Source: Mesonia sp. K7
Lineage (GTDB): Bacteria; Bacteroidota; Bacteroidia; Flavobacteriales; Flavobacteriaceae
DNA length: 64,000 bases
Direction: 5' to 3'
Assembly (NCBI RefSeq): GCF_003233725.1
Contig: NZ_QKQV01000011.1
Span: 1 to 64,000 of the forward strand
Shown here: positions 56,160 to 64,000 of the stretch, piece after piece
Position numbering within the stretch: the first letter of the stretch is position 1
Layout of the letters: each line of letters opens with the position of its first letter
Notes under the pieces: generated by a model
Told to the model about the DNA's origin: nothing
Databases searched by the model: none
What the model saw: only the letters and a program-made list of their open reading frames with translations
Position numbers and translations under genes: made by a program

Positions 56160-57029
56160 CTATTCTATTTCCTTCTTACTTTTTTCCAAGTTATCAGGCG
56201 AAGCAAATAAAATAGCGACAGCCTCTTTTACATTGTCGGCTTCTTTCATGTTGCGAAAGATGTCTGCCCATACGTGAAAAACCAGTTTTATAGGGTTGTA
56301 ATGTTTGGGCTGTTCTATGATTCCGTAAATGGCTTGTTCATCTTCTTTCTGAAAAGTGCCGAAAATGCGATCCCAAATTATAAAAGTAGAACCATAATTT
56401 TTATCAAGGTAATGTGCATTTTTTCCATGGTGCACACGATGGTGGGAAGGCGTTACAAAAAAGAAGCGTATCCATTTGGGTAAAGTTCTTATCAATTCAG
56501 TATGTATCCAAAACTGGTATAAAACTGCAATTTGGTGGCATATTAAAAAAACCAATGGGTGAAACCCCATCAAACTTACCGGGATAAAGAAAACCACCTT
56601 AATTTGTTGTGTCCATGAAAGCCGAAAAGATGTCGAGAGGTTATATTTTTCTGAATTGTGATGTGTCACATGGGTAGCCCAAAACAGATTGGTTTCGTGA
56701 CCCAAACGATGCGCCCAATAACGGCAAAAATCCAAGACAAAGAAACAGGCAATAGAAGTGAGCCAATTTACAGGAATACTCCAAGAAATTGAATTATACG
56801 CCCATAAAACCAATCCAAACATTAAGGATTTTGTAAATAAACTTTGCAGTATATAGACTAATCCAATGGTTAGCGATGCTAGAAAATCTTTCTTTTCGTA
56901 AAGCTCTTTTTTGTTTTTCCAACTAAAGTAAAATTCTGCTAAAGCTAAAGCAATTAAAATAGGTGCGGCATAAAGAATTAGATCTGGTGCGTTTGAGATT
57001 ACTTTTTCTAGCGTGATTTTTTCTTTCAT
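56160..57029 (-). CDS. Sterol desaturase/fatty acid hydroxylase superfamily membrane protein
   Basis: 289 residues, four or so membrane helices. Diiron histidine boxes: HRLGHE (~108), HVTHHNSE (~121), HRVHHGKN (~200, HxxHH). The substrate is a lipid or alkyl chain; not identified. Stand-alone on the minus strand just before the ABC gene (4-base gap), so possibly co-transcribed with it. Confidence 0.9.
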   Translation of the reverse strand: MKEKITLEKVISNAPDLILYAAPILIALALAEFYFSWKNKKELYEKKDFLASLTIGLVYILQSLFTKSLMFGLVLWAYNSISWSIPVNWLTSIACFFVLDFCRYWAHRLGHETNLFWATHVTHHNSEKYNLSTSFRLSWTQQIKVVFFIPVSLMGFHPLVFLICHQIAVLYQFWIHTELIRTLPKWIRFFFVTPSHHRVHHGKNAHYLDKNYGSTFIIWDRIFGTFQKEDEQAIYGIIEQPKHYNPIKLVFHVWADIFRNMKEADNVKEAVAILFASPDNLEKSKKEIE

Positions 57030-57032
57030 AAA

Positions 57033-58724
57033 TTATATTCCTTTCGGGATTGCTTCGATAAGTTTTTGTGTATATGCTTTTTCTGGATTGTCGTACATTT
57101 TGTCAGCGTCACCTCGTTCTACAATTTCACCTTGGTGCATAACCAGAAGTTGATCTGCCATATATTTTACGACAGCCAAATCATGCGAAATAAAAATATA
57201 GGTGAAACCATAGTTTACTTTAAGTCGGTTGAGTAAATTGAGCACTTGAGCTTGTACAGAAATATCCAAGGCAGAAACCGATTCGTCACAAATAATGAGT
57301 TTGGGGTTTACTGCAATTGTCCTTGCAATGCCAATACGTTGGCGTTGCCCGCCACTAAACTCATGCGGATAACGGTAAAAATGCTCTTCTTCAAGTCCAA
57401 CTTCTTTTAAAAGTTCTAAAGCTTTTTGTTCCCTTTCTTTTTTTGTCGGATAAATATTGTGAACTTTCATGGGTTCCATAATTGCATTTCCTACAGAAAT
57501 TCTAGGGTTTAAAGAAGCAAATGGATCTTGAAAAATCAATTGGATTTCTTTCCGCAACGCTCGTAAACTTTTAGAGTCTAGTTTTGTAATATCTTCTCCT
57601 CGGTATTTTATTTTTCCGCCATTGAGAGGTGTCAGTTTTAAAATCACTTCACTTAATGTAGATTTCCCACAACCCGATTCGCCCACCAAACCGAGTGTTT
57701 CACCTTCATAAATCTTAAAACTTACTGCATTTACCGCTTTAAAGCTTTCTTTTTTCTGAAATAAGCCTGTATTGTTAAAGTAAATTTTTTCTACGTTTTC
57801 TACTTCCAACAATGGAGGTTGACTATATATTTTTTGATGTCTTTTGGCTCGTTCTTGTTGTGTTTCGATCTCAAATTTTTTTCTCTCTCCTAAAAAATCT
57901 TTAACGGTTGGCAGTTTTTTTAAACGCTCTTTGGTGGTTGGTTTTGAAGCCAACAAAGCTTGCGTGTACTTTTCTTTTGGATGTTCAAAAAGTTCTTTTG
58001 TTGTGTTTATTTCTACAATTTTACCTTGATGCATCACCATAATTCTATCTGCAATTTCAGAAACCAAAGATAAATCATGGGTAATGAATAAGATACTCAT
58101 TTTATTTTTGGTTTGCAACTCTTTCAGTAACAAAATAATCTCATTTTGTACGGTTACATCCAAAGCTGTGGTAGGTTCGTCGGCAATGAGTAATTTGGGT
58201 TCACAGGCAATTGCCATGGCAATCATTACGCGCTGTTTCTGCCCTCCACTTATTTGGTGCGGATAAGACTCATAAATATGTTCGGGTCGAGGTAATTTTA
58301 CTTGTTTAAAAAGCTCGATGGTTTTTGCCTTGGCTTCTTTTTTGGTTTTGTTGAGGTGTCTGATTATAATCTCATCTACTTGTTTTCCGCAAGTCATCGA
58401 TGGGTTGAGCGAACTCATAGGTTCTTGAAAAATCATTGATATTTCATTTCCGCGTATGGGATGCATTTCCTTGGAAGGGAGCTGAAGTAAGTCTTGATTT
58501 TCAAAAATGATTTCACCAGAATTTATGATTGCATTTTTTGGTAAAAGCTGAAGAATAGAAAGCGAAGTGAGCGATTTTCCAGAACCCGATTCACCAACAA
58601 CACCTAAGATTTCATTAGGATAAATCTCAAAAGTTATATTTTTTAAAACTTCTCTGGTCAACTTCCCTTCAGGAAAAGCAATAGAGAGATGATTTATTTT
58701 TATGATATTTTTAGTTTTTATCAT
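57033..58724 (-). CDS. Fused oligopeptide/dipeptide ABC transporter ATPase
   Basis: 563 residues with two complete ABC domains in one chain: Walker A GESGSGKSL (~38) and GESGCGKST (~345), signature ISGGQKQRV and FSGGQRQRIGIA, two Walker B sites. This corresponds to OppD and OppF (YejF/GsiA layout) joined. Powers uptake of peptides or similar. No permease or binding protein gene is adjacent. A fused form is known for the family. Confidence 0.94.
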   Translation of the reverse strand: MIKTKNIIKINHLSIAFPEGKLTREVLKNITFEIYPNEILGVVGESGSGKSLTSLSILQLLPKNAIINSGEIIFENQDLLQLPSKEMHPIRGNEISMIFQEPMSSLNPSMTCGKQVDEIIIRHLNKTKKEAKAKTIELFKQVKLPRPEHIYESYPHQISGGQKQRVMIAMAIACEPKLLIADEPTTALDVTVQNEIILLLKELQTKNKMSILFITHDLSLVSEIADRIMVMHQGKIVEINTTKELFEHPKEKYTQALLASKPTTKERLKKLPTVKDFLGERKKFEIETQQERAKRHQKIYSQPPLLEVENVEKIYFNNTGLFQKKESFKAVNAVSFKIYEGETLGLVGESGCGKSTLSEVILKLTPLNGGKIKYRGEDITKLDSKSLRALRKEIQLIFQDPFASLNPRISVGNAIMEPMKVHNIYPTKKEREQKALELLKEVGLEEEHFYRYPHEFSGGQRQRIGIARTIAVNPKLIICDESVSALDISVQAQVLNLLNRLKVNYGFTYIFISHDLAVVKYMADQLLVMHQGEIVERGDADKMYDNPEKAYTQKLIEAIPKGI

Positions 58725-58789
58725 TTTTTGTTATTCAAACCATAATTATTTACCTAAAAAAGTTCTAATATTATTTGGATTGTATTGCT

Positions 58790-58797
58790 TAAATTTG
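58790..58797 (+). promoter_or_regulatory. -7 box for the candidate small RNA
   Basis: TAAATTTG matches TAnnTTTG on the plus strand; no clear -33 at 19 bases. Confidence 0.35.
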
Positions 58798-58802
58798 TTT
58801 CT

Positions 58803-58932
58803 TCGTTATGTAAGCATAATTGTTTACATCTAACATTGGCTTTCGGGCGGTGTTTACAGCTGATTTAAGAACTTAAGCGTAAACATCTTTTTTTCATATG
58901 GGTAAAGCTCGGTGAGAACCGAGCTTTTTTTA
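58803..58932 (+). ncRNA. Candidate small RNA ending in an intrinsic terminator
   Basis: No ORF on the plus strand. After the -7 box comes GC-richer sequence (GGCTTTCGGGCGG), then a stem GTTTAC...GTAAAC with inner TTAAG/CTTAA (about 58852-58889), and a perfect terminator AAAGCTCGG-TGAGA-CCGAGCTTTTTTT (58904-58932). No plus-strand gene precedes it, so the terminator needs a transcript of its own. Alternatively the hairpin serves the minus-strand exonuclease gene, but its T tract points the other way. Confidence 0.4.
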
Positions 58933-59643
58933 TATCCTAACAATATCATTTTCTTTTAATAAGTTTTGTTGTCTTAGTTTAAGAATAATCTGAGCTATAG
59001 CTACGACATCATTTTCGCAATAGGTAACAATACGTTGCAAATCTTCTTCTTCGTAAAAAACACGACCTACATCACTTCCTGAAATATCGGTTTTTGGGGA
59101 AGGAATGTCGAGAATATGCGTCAGTAATTCTAAAGAAGTATAGTGTTTGTAATCGCCAAATTTCCATAAATCTAAGGTGTCGAGATGGCTAATTTCCCAA
59201 GGTTTTTTTCCGAATAGATTGAGTTTTTCAGGTAGAGAAATATTGTGTATCAACATTCTTCTGGCGATATAAGGAAAATCAAACTCTTTGCCGTTATGTG
59301 CACAAAGTAAGTGTTGAGCACCGTTAAAATAATTGTCGATAAGGTCTTTAAAACTATTTAAAAGCTCGACTTCATCTCCAGAAAAAGAGGTGATTCTAAA
59401 GGTTTGTTTATCAACTACCTTTTTAAAAAAACCAACGGAAATACAAACAATTTTCCCAAATTCTGCCCAAATTCCAGCGTTTGGGTAAAAGTCTTCCGGA
59501 GTTTCACTTTCTGTTCTTCGATAACGTGTTTTGTGGTCCCAAAGTTGTTTCTCTTTTTCAGATAAATCATCAAAACTTCGATGCATCGGAACTGTCTCGA
59601 TGTCGAGAAAAAGAATGTTTTCGATGTTGAGTTTTTGTAGCAT
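58930..59643 (-). CDS. PolB-like predicted 3'-5' exonuclease (DNA_pol_B_exo2)
   Basis: 237 residues. DnaQ/RNase H-like exonuclease motifs: ILFLDIETVPM (ExoI, ~10), LLCAHNGKEFDFPYIARRM (ExoII, ~112) and IVTYCENDVVAIAQIILK (ExoIII, ~208). The family is the stand-alone exonuclease relative of polymerase B. Probably a DNA repair or proofreading-type nuclease. Confidence 0.9.
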   Translation of the reverse strand: MLQKLNIENILFLDIETVPMHRSFDDLSEKEKQLWDHKTRYRRTESETPEDFYPNAGIWAEFGKIVCISVGFFKKVVDKQTFRITSFSGDEVELLNSFKDLIDNYFNGAQHLLCAHNGKEFDFPYIARRMLIHNISLPEKLNLFGKKPWEISHLDTLDLWKFGDYKHYTSLELLTHILDIPSPKTDISGSDVGRVFYEEEDLQRIVTYCENDVVAIAQIILKLRQQNLLKENDIVRI

Positions 59644-59670
59644 GGTAAGCGATAAGCTACTCTAAAAGTA

Positions 59671-59678
59671 CAAATTTA
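59671..59678 (-). promoter_or_regulatory. -7 box for the exonuclease gene
   Basis: TAAATTTG on the minus strand, 27 bases before the start at 59643. Confidence 0.35.
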
Positions 59679-59729
59679 TTTACTTATGAGTTTCTTGAAG
59701 TCTATTTTTTCGCTTTCTAATAGGTTTTG

Positions 59730-60839
59730 CTATTCCTGGTTTTCCTCATCTTTATTGGCCAAACCAATTAAGCCAAGTCTTTTGGCTCTTCGCTCCCAGT
59801 TTTTGCGAGCGAGCAATTGCATATCTTCAATGCTGTCGCTTTCATCCATAATTTCCATACCGAGAAGAGTTTCGATAATGTCTTCCATCGTAATGAGACC
59901 AATGGTGTTTCCGAACTCGTCGTTGACCATTGCAACGTGAGCTCTTTTTTCTACAAAAAGCTCAAACAATTCTGGAATTGGTGTGTCAGAATTTGCCATC
60001 AAGACTTCACGTTTTAGCGAAACCAGACTGTCGCTACCCTTTTCATCGATCATGTGTTCAAGAATATCGTCTTTTAACACAAAGCCCGTAATATTATTGG
60101 GTTTTCCTTGATAGATAGGAATGCGCGAAAACTTAAGGTTTTTATTGGCTTCGATAAAACTTTCGATGGTAGTGTTTTGGTCTTCGATAACGGCAACCGA
60201 AAACGGAGTCATCACGTCTTTGGCCGTAATTGATTTAAAAATGAGCAAATTTCGAATAAAAGTAGACTCATTATCGGCAAAAACACCTTCTTTTTCTGCA
60301 GCATCGGTTATGGCGATAAACTCTTCCCTACTCATGGCTGTTGCATGAGCCGACTTACCGATAAGTTTAGTCGTGAGTAATAAAATCCATAAAACCCCTG
60401 TGTATTTTAGAGGAAAAATAATGATTTTAAGCAGAGTTGCTGTAAAACTACCAAGTGATTTCCAGTAACTTGCTCCAATAGTTTTCGGAATAATCTCTGA
60501 AAGCACCAAAATTAAAATGGTCATAATTGTAGAAATGATTCCGACAAAATTTATGCCCATTATAGAATACTCATACCCGCTTTCGATAGCGAGTTTTGCA
60601 GCTTGATTACCTACTAAAATTGCTCCAACGGTATGTGCAATGGTATTTAAAGTTAAAATAGCGGTTAACGGAACATCGATGTTTTTTTTATATTCTGTAA
60701 GTACTTTCGCGTAAGCTTTCCCTTCTTTAGTTTTAACTTTGAGAAAAGTAGGTGTAAAACTTAACAGAGCAGCTTCTAAAATAGAACATAAAAACGAAAA
60801 GAAAATAGATATAATGGCGTAAAGAATAAGTAAGGTCAT
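59730..60839 (-). CDS. CNNM/CorC-type membrane protein (DUF21 and CBS pair)
   Basis: 369 residues. Four membrane helices of DUF21 (about 1-155) and a pair of CBS domains (about 205-335; FRNLLIFKSITAKDVMTPFSVAVIEDQ). Without a clear CorC_HlyC domain at the end. Such proteins are linked to Mg2+ or Co2+ transport and toxin-resistance; the precise ion is unknown. Confidence 0.9.
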   Translation of the reverse strand: MTLLILYAIISIFFSFLCSILEAALLSFTPTFLKVKTKEGKAYAKVLTEYKKNIDVPLTAILTLNTIAHTVGAILVGNQAAKLAIESGYEYSIMGINFVGIISTIMTILILVLSEIIPKTIGASYWKSLGSFTATLLKIIIFPLKYTGVLWILLLTTKLIGKSAHATAMSREEFIAITDAAEKEGVFADNESTFIRNLLIFKSITAKDVMTPFSVAVIEDQNTTIESFIEANKNLKFSRIPIYQGKPNNITGFVLKDDILEHMIDEKGSDSLVSLKREVLMANSDTPIPELFELFVEKRAHVAMVNDEFGNTIGLITMEDIIETLLGMEIMDESDSIEDMQLLARKNWERRAKRLGLIGLANKDEENQE

Positions 60840-60927
60840 TCTCTTTTTTAGTTTTTAATTTTGTTAAAAATACAAAGGTTTTATCGCTTTATATCAATTT
60901 TATACAAATTCTAACAAAAATTGTTAG

Positions 60928-61914
60928 TTACAACAGCTTAACAACATCTTTTGCAAAGTAACTTGCTATTAGGTTTGCACCAGCTCTTTTTATGGCTAAG
61001 GTTTGTTCGAGCATAACGTTATCGTGATCGAGCCATCCTTTTTCTGCTGCTGCCTTGAGCATAGCGTACTCTCCAGAAACTTGATACACAGCAATAGGAG
61101 TCGTTACGCGGTCTTTTAACTCTCTTACAATATCCAAATAACACAACCCTGGCTTTACCATTACAATATCGGCACCTTCTTCGATATCCAGCAAGGTTTT
61201 TTTGATAGCATCTGTACGATTTGCCGGATCTATTTGATAGGTTTTTTTGTCTTTTGGGATATCCTGAATGTCTTTTGGAGCAGAATCTAATGCATCTCTA
61301 AAAGGGCCATAAAATGCCGATGCATACTTTGCCGAATAGCTCATAATGCCAGTGTTGTGAAACCCTTCATCTTCGAGTAGTGAACGGATTTCAAAAATTC
61401 TGCCATCCATCATATCACTTGGCGCTACAAAATCGGCTCCTGATTGAGCGTGCGACAAGCTCATTTCTGCTAAAACAGCATTAGTTTCATCGTTCAAAAT
61501 GCGTCCTTCATAAACAATACCATCGTGTCCGTAAGAAGAATATGGATCTAAAGCAACATCGGTCATTACCAGCATTTCTGGGCAAGCATTTTTTACGGTT
61601 TTAATGGCACGCTGCATCAAGCCATCAGGGTTAAGGGCTTCGCTTCCTGAATTGTCTTTTAAATTTTCAGGCACTTTTACAAAGAGCAAAATAGCTTTTA
61701 GTCCTAGTTTGTAGAGCGTTTTTACTTCCTTTTCTAGATAGTCTAAGCTATAACGAAAATAATTGGGCATCGATGCGATTTCTTCTTTTACATTTTTGCC
61801 TTCTACTACAAACATTGGTACGATAAAATCGTTGGGAGTAATGGTTGTTTCTCTTACTAAACTTCTTATGGCTTCGTTGGTTTTAAGCCTTCTATTTCGT
61901 TGTAATGGATACAT
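60928..61914 (-). CDS. hemB: Porphobilinogen synthase (delta-aminolevulinic acid dehydratase)
   Basis: 328 residues. Schiff-base lysines in SYSAKYASAFYGPFRDA (~198) and ADIVMVKPGLCYLDIV (~249). The metal-binding segment reads MTDVALDPYSSYGHDG with Asp instead of the Cys ligands of the zinc form, suggesting a Mg-type enzyme. Condenses two 5-aminolevulinates to porphobilinogen. 47 bases after hemF on the minus strand. Confidence 0.97.
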   Translation of the reverse strand: MYPLQRNRRLKTNEAIRSLVRETTITPNDFIVPMFVVEGKNVKEEIASMPNYFRYSLDYLEKEVKTLYKLGLKAILLFVKVPENLKDNSGSEALNPDGLMQRAIKTVKNACPEMLVMTDVALDPYSSYGHDGIVYEGRILNDETNAVLAEMSLSHAQSGADFVAPSDMMDGRIFEIRSLLEDEGFHNTGIMSYSAKYASAFYGPFRDALDSAPKDIQDIPKDKKTYQIDPANRTDAIKKTLLDIEEGADIVMVKPGLCYLDIVRELKDRVTTPIAVYQVSGEYAMLKAAAEKGWLDHDNVMLEQTLAIKRAGANLIASYFAKDVVKLL

Positions 61915-61961
61915 ATTTTGAATATTATAAGTCTAATGTTTTTATTGGGAATGGCTTAGAG

Positions 61962-62867
61962 TTAAACAACCCATTCTTTAGGATTTTTTAAAACGTTAAT
62001 CAATGCTTCTTCTCTGCTATTTTTTTCGGGTTCAAAATTATAAACCCATTGCACTTGTGGAGGTAAACTCATCAGGATACTTTCTATGCGTCCGTTTGTT
62101 TTTAAGCCAAACAAAGTGCCTTTATCGTGCACTAAGTTAAATTCTACATACCTTCCGCGACGTATTTCTTGCCAGTTACGCTCTTTTTCACCGTAAGGAA
62201 GATTTTTTCTTTTCTCAACAATTGGGAGATAAGCGTCTAAAAAATGATTTCCTACTTCGGTGACAAAAGCATACCAATCTGTCATTTGCTTTTCTTCAGT
62301 GGCTTTGCAATAATCAAAAAACAATCCGCCAATGCCTCGTGCTTCGTCGCGATGCGCGTTCCAAAAATAATTGTCACAAGCTTGTTTATACTTTTCGTAG
62401 AAACTTTTGTCGTGCTTGTCACAAACCGTTTTACAAATGCGGTGGAAGTGTGTAGCATCTTCTTCAAACAGATAATATGGCGTTAAATCTTGACCGCCAC
62501 CAAACCAACTATCAACTATTTTACCGTTTTTATCGTACATTTCAAAATATCGCCAGTTGGCGTGTACGGTTGGTACAAAAGGGTTTTTGGGATGAAGCAC
62601 TAAACTCAGGCCACAGGCAAAAAAATCGGCTTCTTCAACATTAAAGTATTGTTGCATCGTTTTGGGGAGAGCACCGTGAACAGCAGAAATATTTACGCCG
62701 CCTTTTTCGAAGACATTTCCTTTTTCAATAATTCTAGTTCTGCCACCACCGCCTTCTTTTCGTTTCCATAAATCTTCCCGAAATTTTGCTTTACCATCTG
62801 TTTTTTCTATGGTTGCGGTAATTTCATCTTGCAGGTTTTGTATGTATTGATAGAAGGTGTCTTTCAC
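61962..62867 (-). CDS. hemF: Oxygen-dependent coproporphyrinogen III oxidase
   Basis: 301 residues. HANWRYFEMY (~118) and DSWFGGGQDLTPYYLFEEDATHFHR (~135) are HemF hallmarks, with RRGRYVEFNLVHDKGTLFGL (~240). Converts coproporphyrinogen III to protoporphyrinogen IX using O2, so the organism respires aerobically. Starts 3 bases after nhaA, so likely co-transcribed with nhaA and hemB. Confidence 0.97.
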   Translation of the reverse strand: MKDTFYQYIQNLQDEITATIEKTDGKAKFREDLWKRKEGGGGRTRIIEKGNVFEKGGVNISAVHGALPKTMQQYFNVEEADFFACGLSLVLHPKNPFVPTVHANWRYFEMYDKNGKIVDSWFGGGQDLTPYYLFEEDATHFHRICKTVCDKHDKSFYEKYKQACDNYFWNAHRDEARGIGGLFFDYCKATEEKQMTDWYAFVTEVGNHFLDAYLPIVEKRKNLPYGEKERNWQEIRRGRYVEFNLVHDKGTLFGLKTNGRIESILMSLPPQVQWVYNFEPEKNSREEALINVLKNPKEWVV

Positions 62868-62869
62868 AA

Positions 62870-64000
62870 TTACTTTTTAAATTTTAAAATAATAAATCCT
62901 ATGATTGCTGAGATTAATGATCCTAATAAAATACCTATTTTGGCAGAATCGATATAAGCGAGTTCTTCAGCAAACGCTAAGCCGCCGATAAAGATAGACA
63001 TTGTAAATCCGATACCTGCCAAAAAGGAAACGCCTATGATATTCCACGTAGAAATATCTGATGGAATACTGATAAGCTTCACTTTATTGGCTAATAAAAC
63101 CAACGCTGTAATACCAATGCTTTTACCTAAAATCAAGCTGATAACAATAGTGGTTACTAAGTTAAGTTCTAGTGACTCTAAATTATTAATGACAACACCT
63201 GCATTGGCAAACGCAAAGACAGGAATAATTAAGTAAGCCACCCAATCGTGCAGGTTGTGTTCCATACGTTGTAAAGGCGATTGGTATTTGTATGTCCAAT
63301 CTTCTAAATCATCTATTTGTTGAATTTGTTCTTTCGATAAAATCGGCTTCTTAAGTATCGAAGCTTGCTTTATGCTATCGGTGATACGTACAAGACTTTC
63401 TATAAATTCTGAAGTATCTACTTTTTGTTTAATAGGAACAGAAAATGCCAATAAAACTCCTGCTAATGTTGGGTGTATCCCAGCTTTTAAAAAGAGTATC
63501 CAAACGACAACTCCTAAACAAATGGTTAAAAATTTTGAGTAATAACCTCTATAAGACAACAGGTATAAAAAGGCAAGTAAAGCCAAGGCTATACCAAGCA
63601 AGTATATTTTTATGGCTCCGCTGTAAAAAATAGCAATTACCAAAACAGCACCTAAGTCATCTACAATGGCAAATGCCGTTAAAAACACTTTTAAGCTTAA
63701 AGGAATACGACTTCCTAACGCGGTAAGTATGGCAAGAGAAAATGCAATATCAGTAGCCATTGGAATGCCCCATCCTTTTAGCGTTTCAGGGTTGTTGTTT
63801 AATAGAAAGAAACATAACACTGGAATTGCCATTCCGCCAAAAGCACCAACAAGCGGGAATCCTATTTTTTTGGGAGAATTAAGTTCGCCAATAAGAAATT
63901 CGCGTTTTATTTCAAGACCAATCAAAAAGAAAAATATGGCCATTAACCCATCATTAACCCATAAAATCAAAGGTTTGTTGAGTTCAAATCCTTCTGTAGA
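62870..64000 (-). CDS. nhaA: Na+/H+ antiporter NhaA, 5' end outside window
   Basis: The frame is open through the right edge; the TTG at 63970 is internal, as the codons before it (EGFELNKPLI) belong to the protein. 377 residues visible of about 400-440. NDGLMAIFFFLIGLEIKRE, GGMAIPVLC, GIPMATDIAFSLAIL and the twin aspartates in AIVDDLGAVL are diagnostic of NhaA. Exchanges internal Na+ for H+, suited to a saline habitat. Closest to the hemF gene, 2 bases apart. Confidence 0.96.
   Translation of the reverse strand, partial: STEGFELNKPLILWVNDGLMAIFFFLIGLEIKREFLIGELNSPKKIGFPLVGAFGGMAIPVLCFFLLNNNPETLKGWGIPMATDIAFSLAILTALGSRIPLSLKVFLTAFAIVDDLGAVLVIAIFYSGAIKIYLLGIALALLAFLYLLSYRGYYSKFLTICLGVVVWILFLKAGIHPTLAGVLLAFSVPIKQKVDTSEFIESLVRITDSIKQASILKKPILSKEQIQQIDDLEDWTYKYQSPLQRMEHNLHDWVAYLIIPVFAFANAGVVINNLESLELNLVTTIVISLILGKSIGITALVLLANKVKLISIPSDISTWNIIGVSFLAGIGFTMSIFIGGLAFAEELAYIDSAKIGILLGSLISAIIGFIILKFKK

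Noticed and set aside
58904-58932. Terminator for the minus-strand exonuclease gene
   Set aside because: The T tract lies on the plus-strand side; on the minus strand the stem is followed by CTTTACCC, not a T run.
1-64000. tRNA, rRNA or tmRNA genes
   Set aside because: No T-loop GTTCRANNC within a cloverleaf context and no rRNA-like conserved stretches were seen on either strand.

Overview
The window is a 64 kb piece of an AT-rich chromosome of a member of the Bacteroidota, most likely a flavobacterium (Flavobacteriaceae). Support comes from the gliding lipoprotein gene gldH, a SusC-style TonB receptor with a carboxypeptidase-regulatory N-domain, an HU-CCDC81/SPOR protein, a RicT/PSP1 protein, scarce Shine-Dalgarno sites, and several -7 promoter boxes of the Bacteroidota form TAnnTTTG. 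Genes are dense and mostly housekeeping. No rRNA, tRNA or CRISPR array was seen.

Layout. 1-6.76 kb: the 3' part of a very large Rhs/YD-repeat polymorphic toxin with a short variable tail, followed by two or three AT-rich immunity-like genes, the last without a proper start. 6.9-8.3 kb: a scarred accessory segment holding the C-terminal remnant of a DUF5131 (phage Gp37/Gp68) gene, a REP-associated Y1 transposase (RAYT) between REP palindromes, and a duplicated 3' end of the riboflavin synthase gene beside a third REP. 8.25-13.9 kb: ribE, pdxA, then yceD-rpmF-fabH-accB-accC (start of fatty acid synthesis). 13.98-20.1 kb: a FAD oxidoreductase overlapping mtgA, an ABC ATPase, an M28 peptidase and a prolyl oligopeptidase. 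20.2-24.4 kb: a probable metal-uptake locus (TonB receptor, two small His/Cys membrane proteins, a DUF4625 lipoprotein). 24.4-34.8 kb: asd, mscL, alr-tdk, rsmI, recJ, lpxH, queD, a 2OG-Fe(II) oxygenase and small membrane proteins. 34.8-40.0 kb: a compact minus-strand set of a DUF1704/QEGLA metallopeptidase, an ATP-grasp ligase, an M14/AstE-like deacylase and a MATE exporter. 40.1-50.1 kb: thioesterase, SPOR protein, dprA, trpS, plsC, an ECF sigma factor with an anti-sigma protein joined to a barrel-like domain, recA, trhO. 50.1-64 kb: RicT, gldH, PBP1A, scoAB, a sterol-desaturase family protein, a fused oligopeptide ABC ATPase, a candidate small RNA, a PolB-like exonuclease, a CNNM/CorC-type protein, hemB, hemF and the 3' part of nhaA.

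Links between genes. FabH, AccB and AccC feed fatty acid synthesis and PlsC uses its products. MtgA and PBP1A make peptidoglycan, Alr supplies D-alanine and Asd the aspartate branch towards diaminopimelate. HemB and HemF serve haem synthesis. RecA, RecJ, DprA and the PolB-like exonuclease handle DNA.

Most interesting parts: the DUF1704/ATP-grasp/deacylase/MATE cluster, which looks like an uncharacterised peptide-like metabolite or modification pathway; the Rhs toxin tail with its immunity array; the metal locus with paired small proteins; and a family of intergenic repeats whose flanks are kept while their inner palindromes differ.
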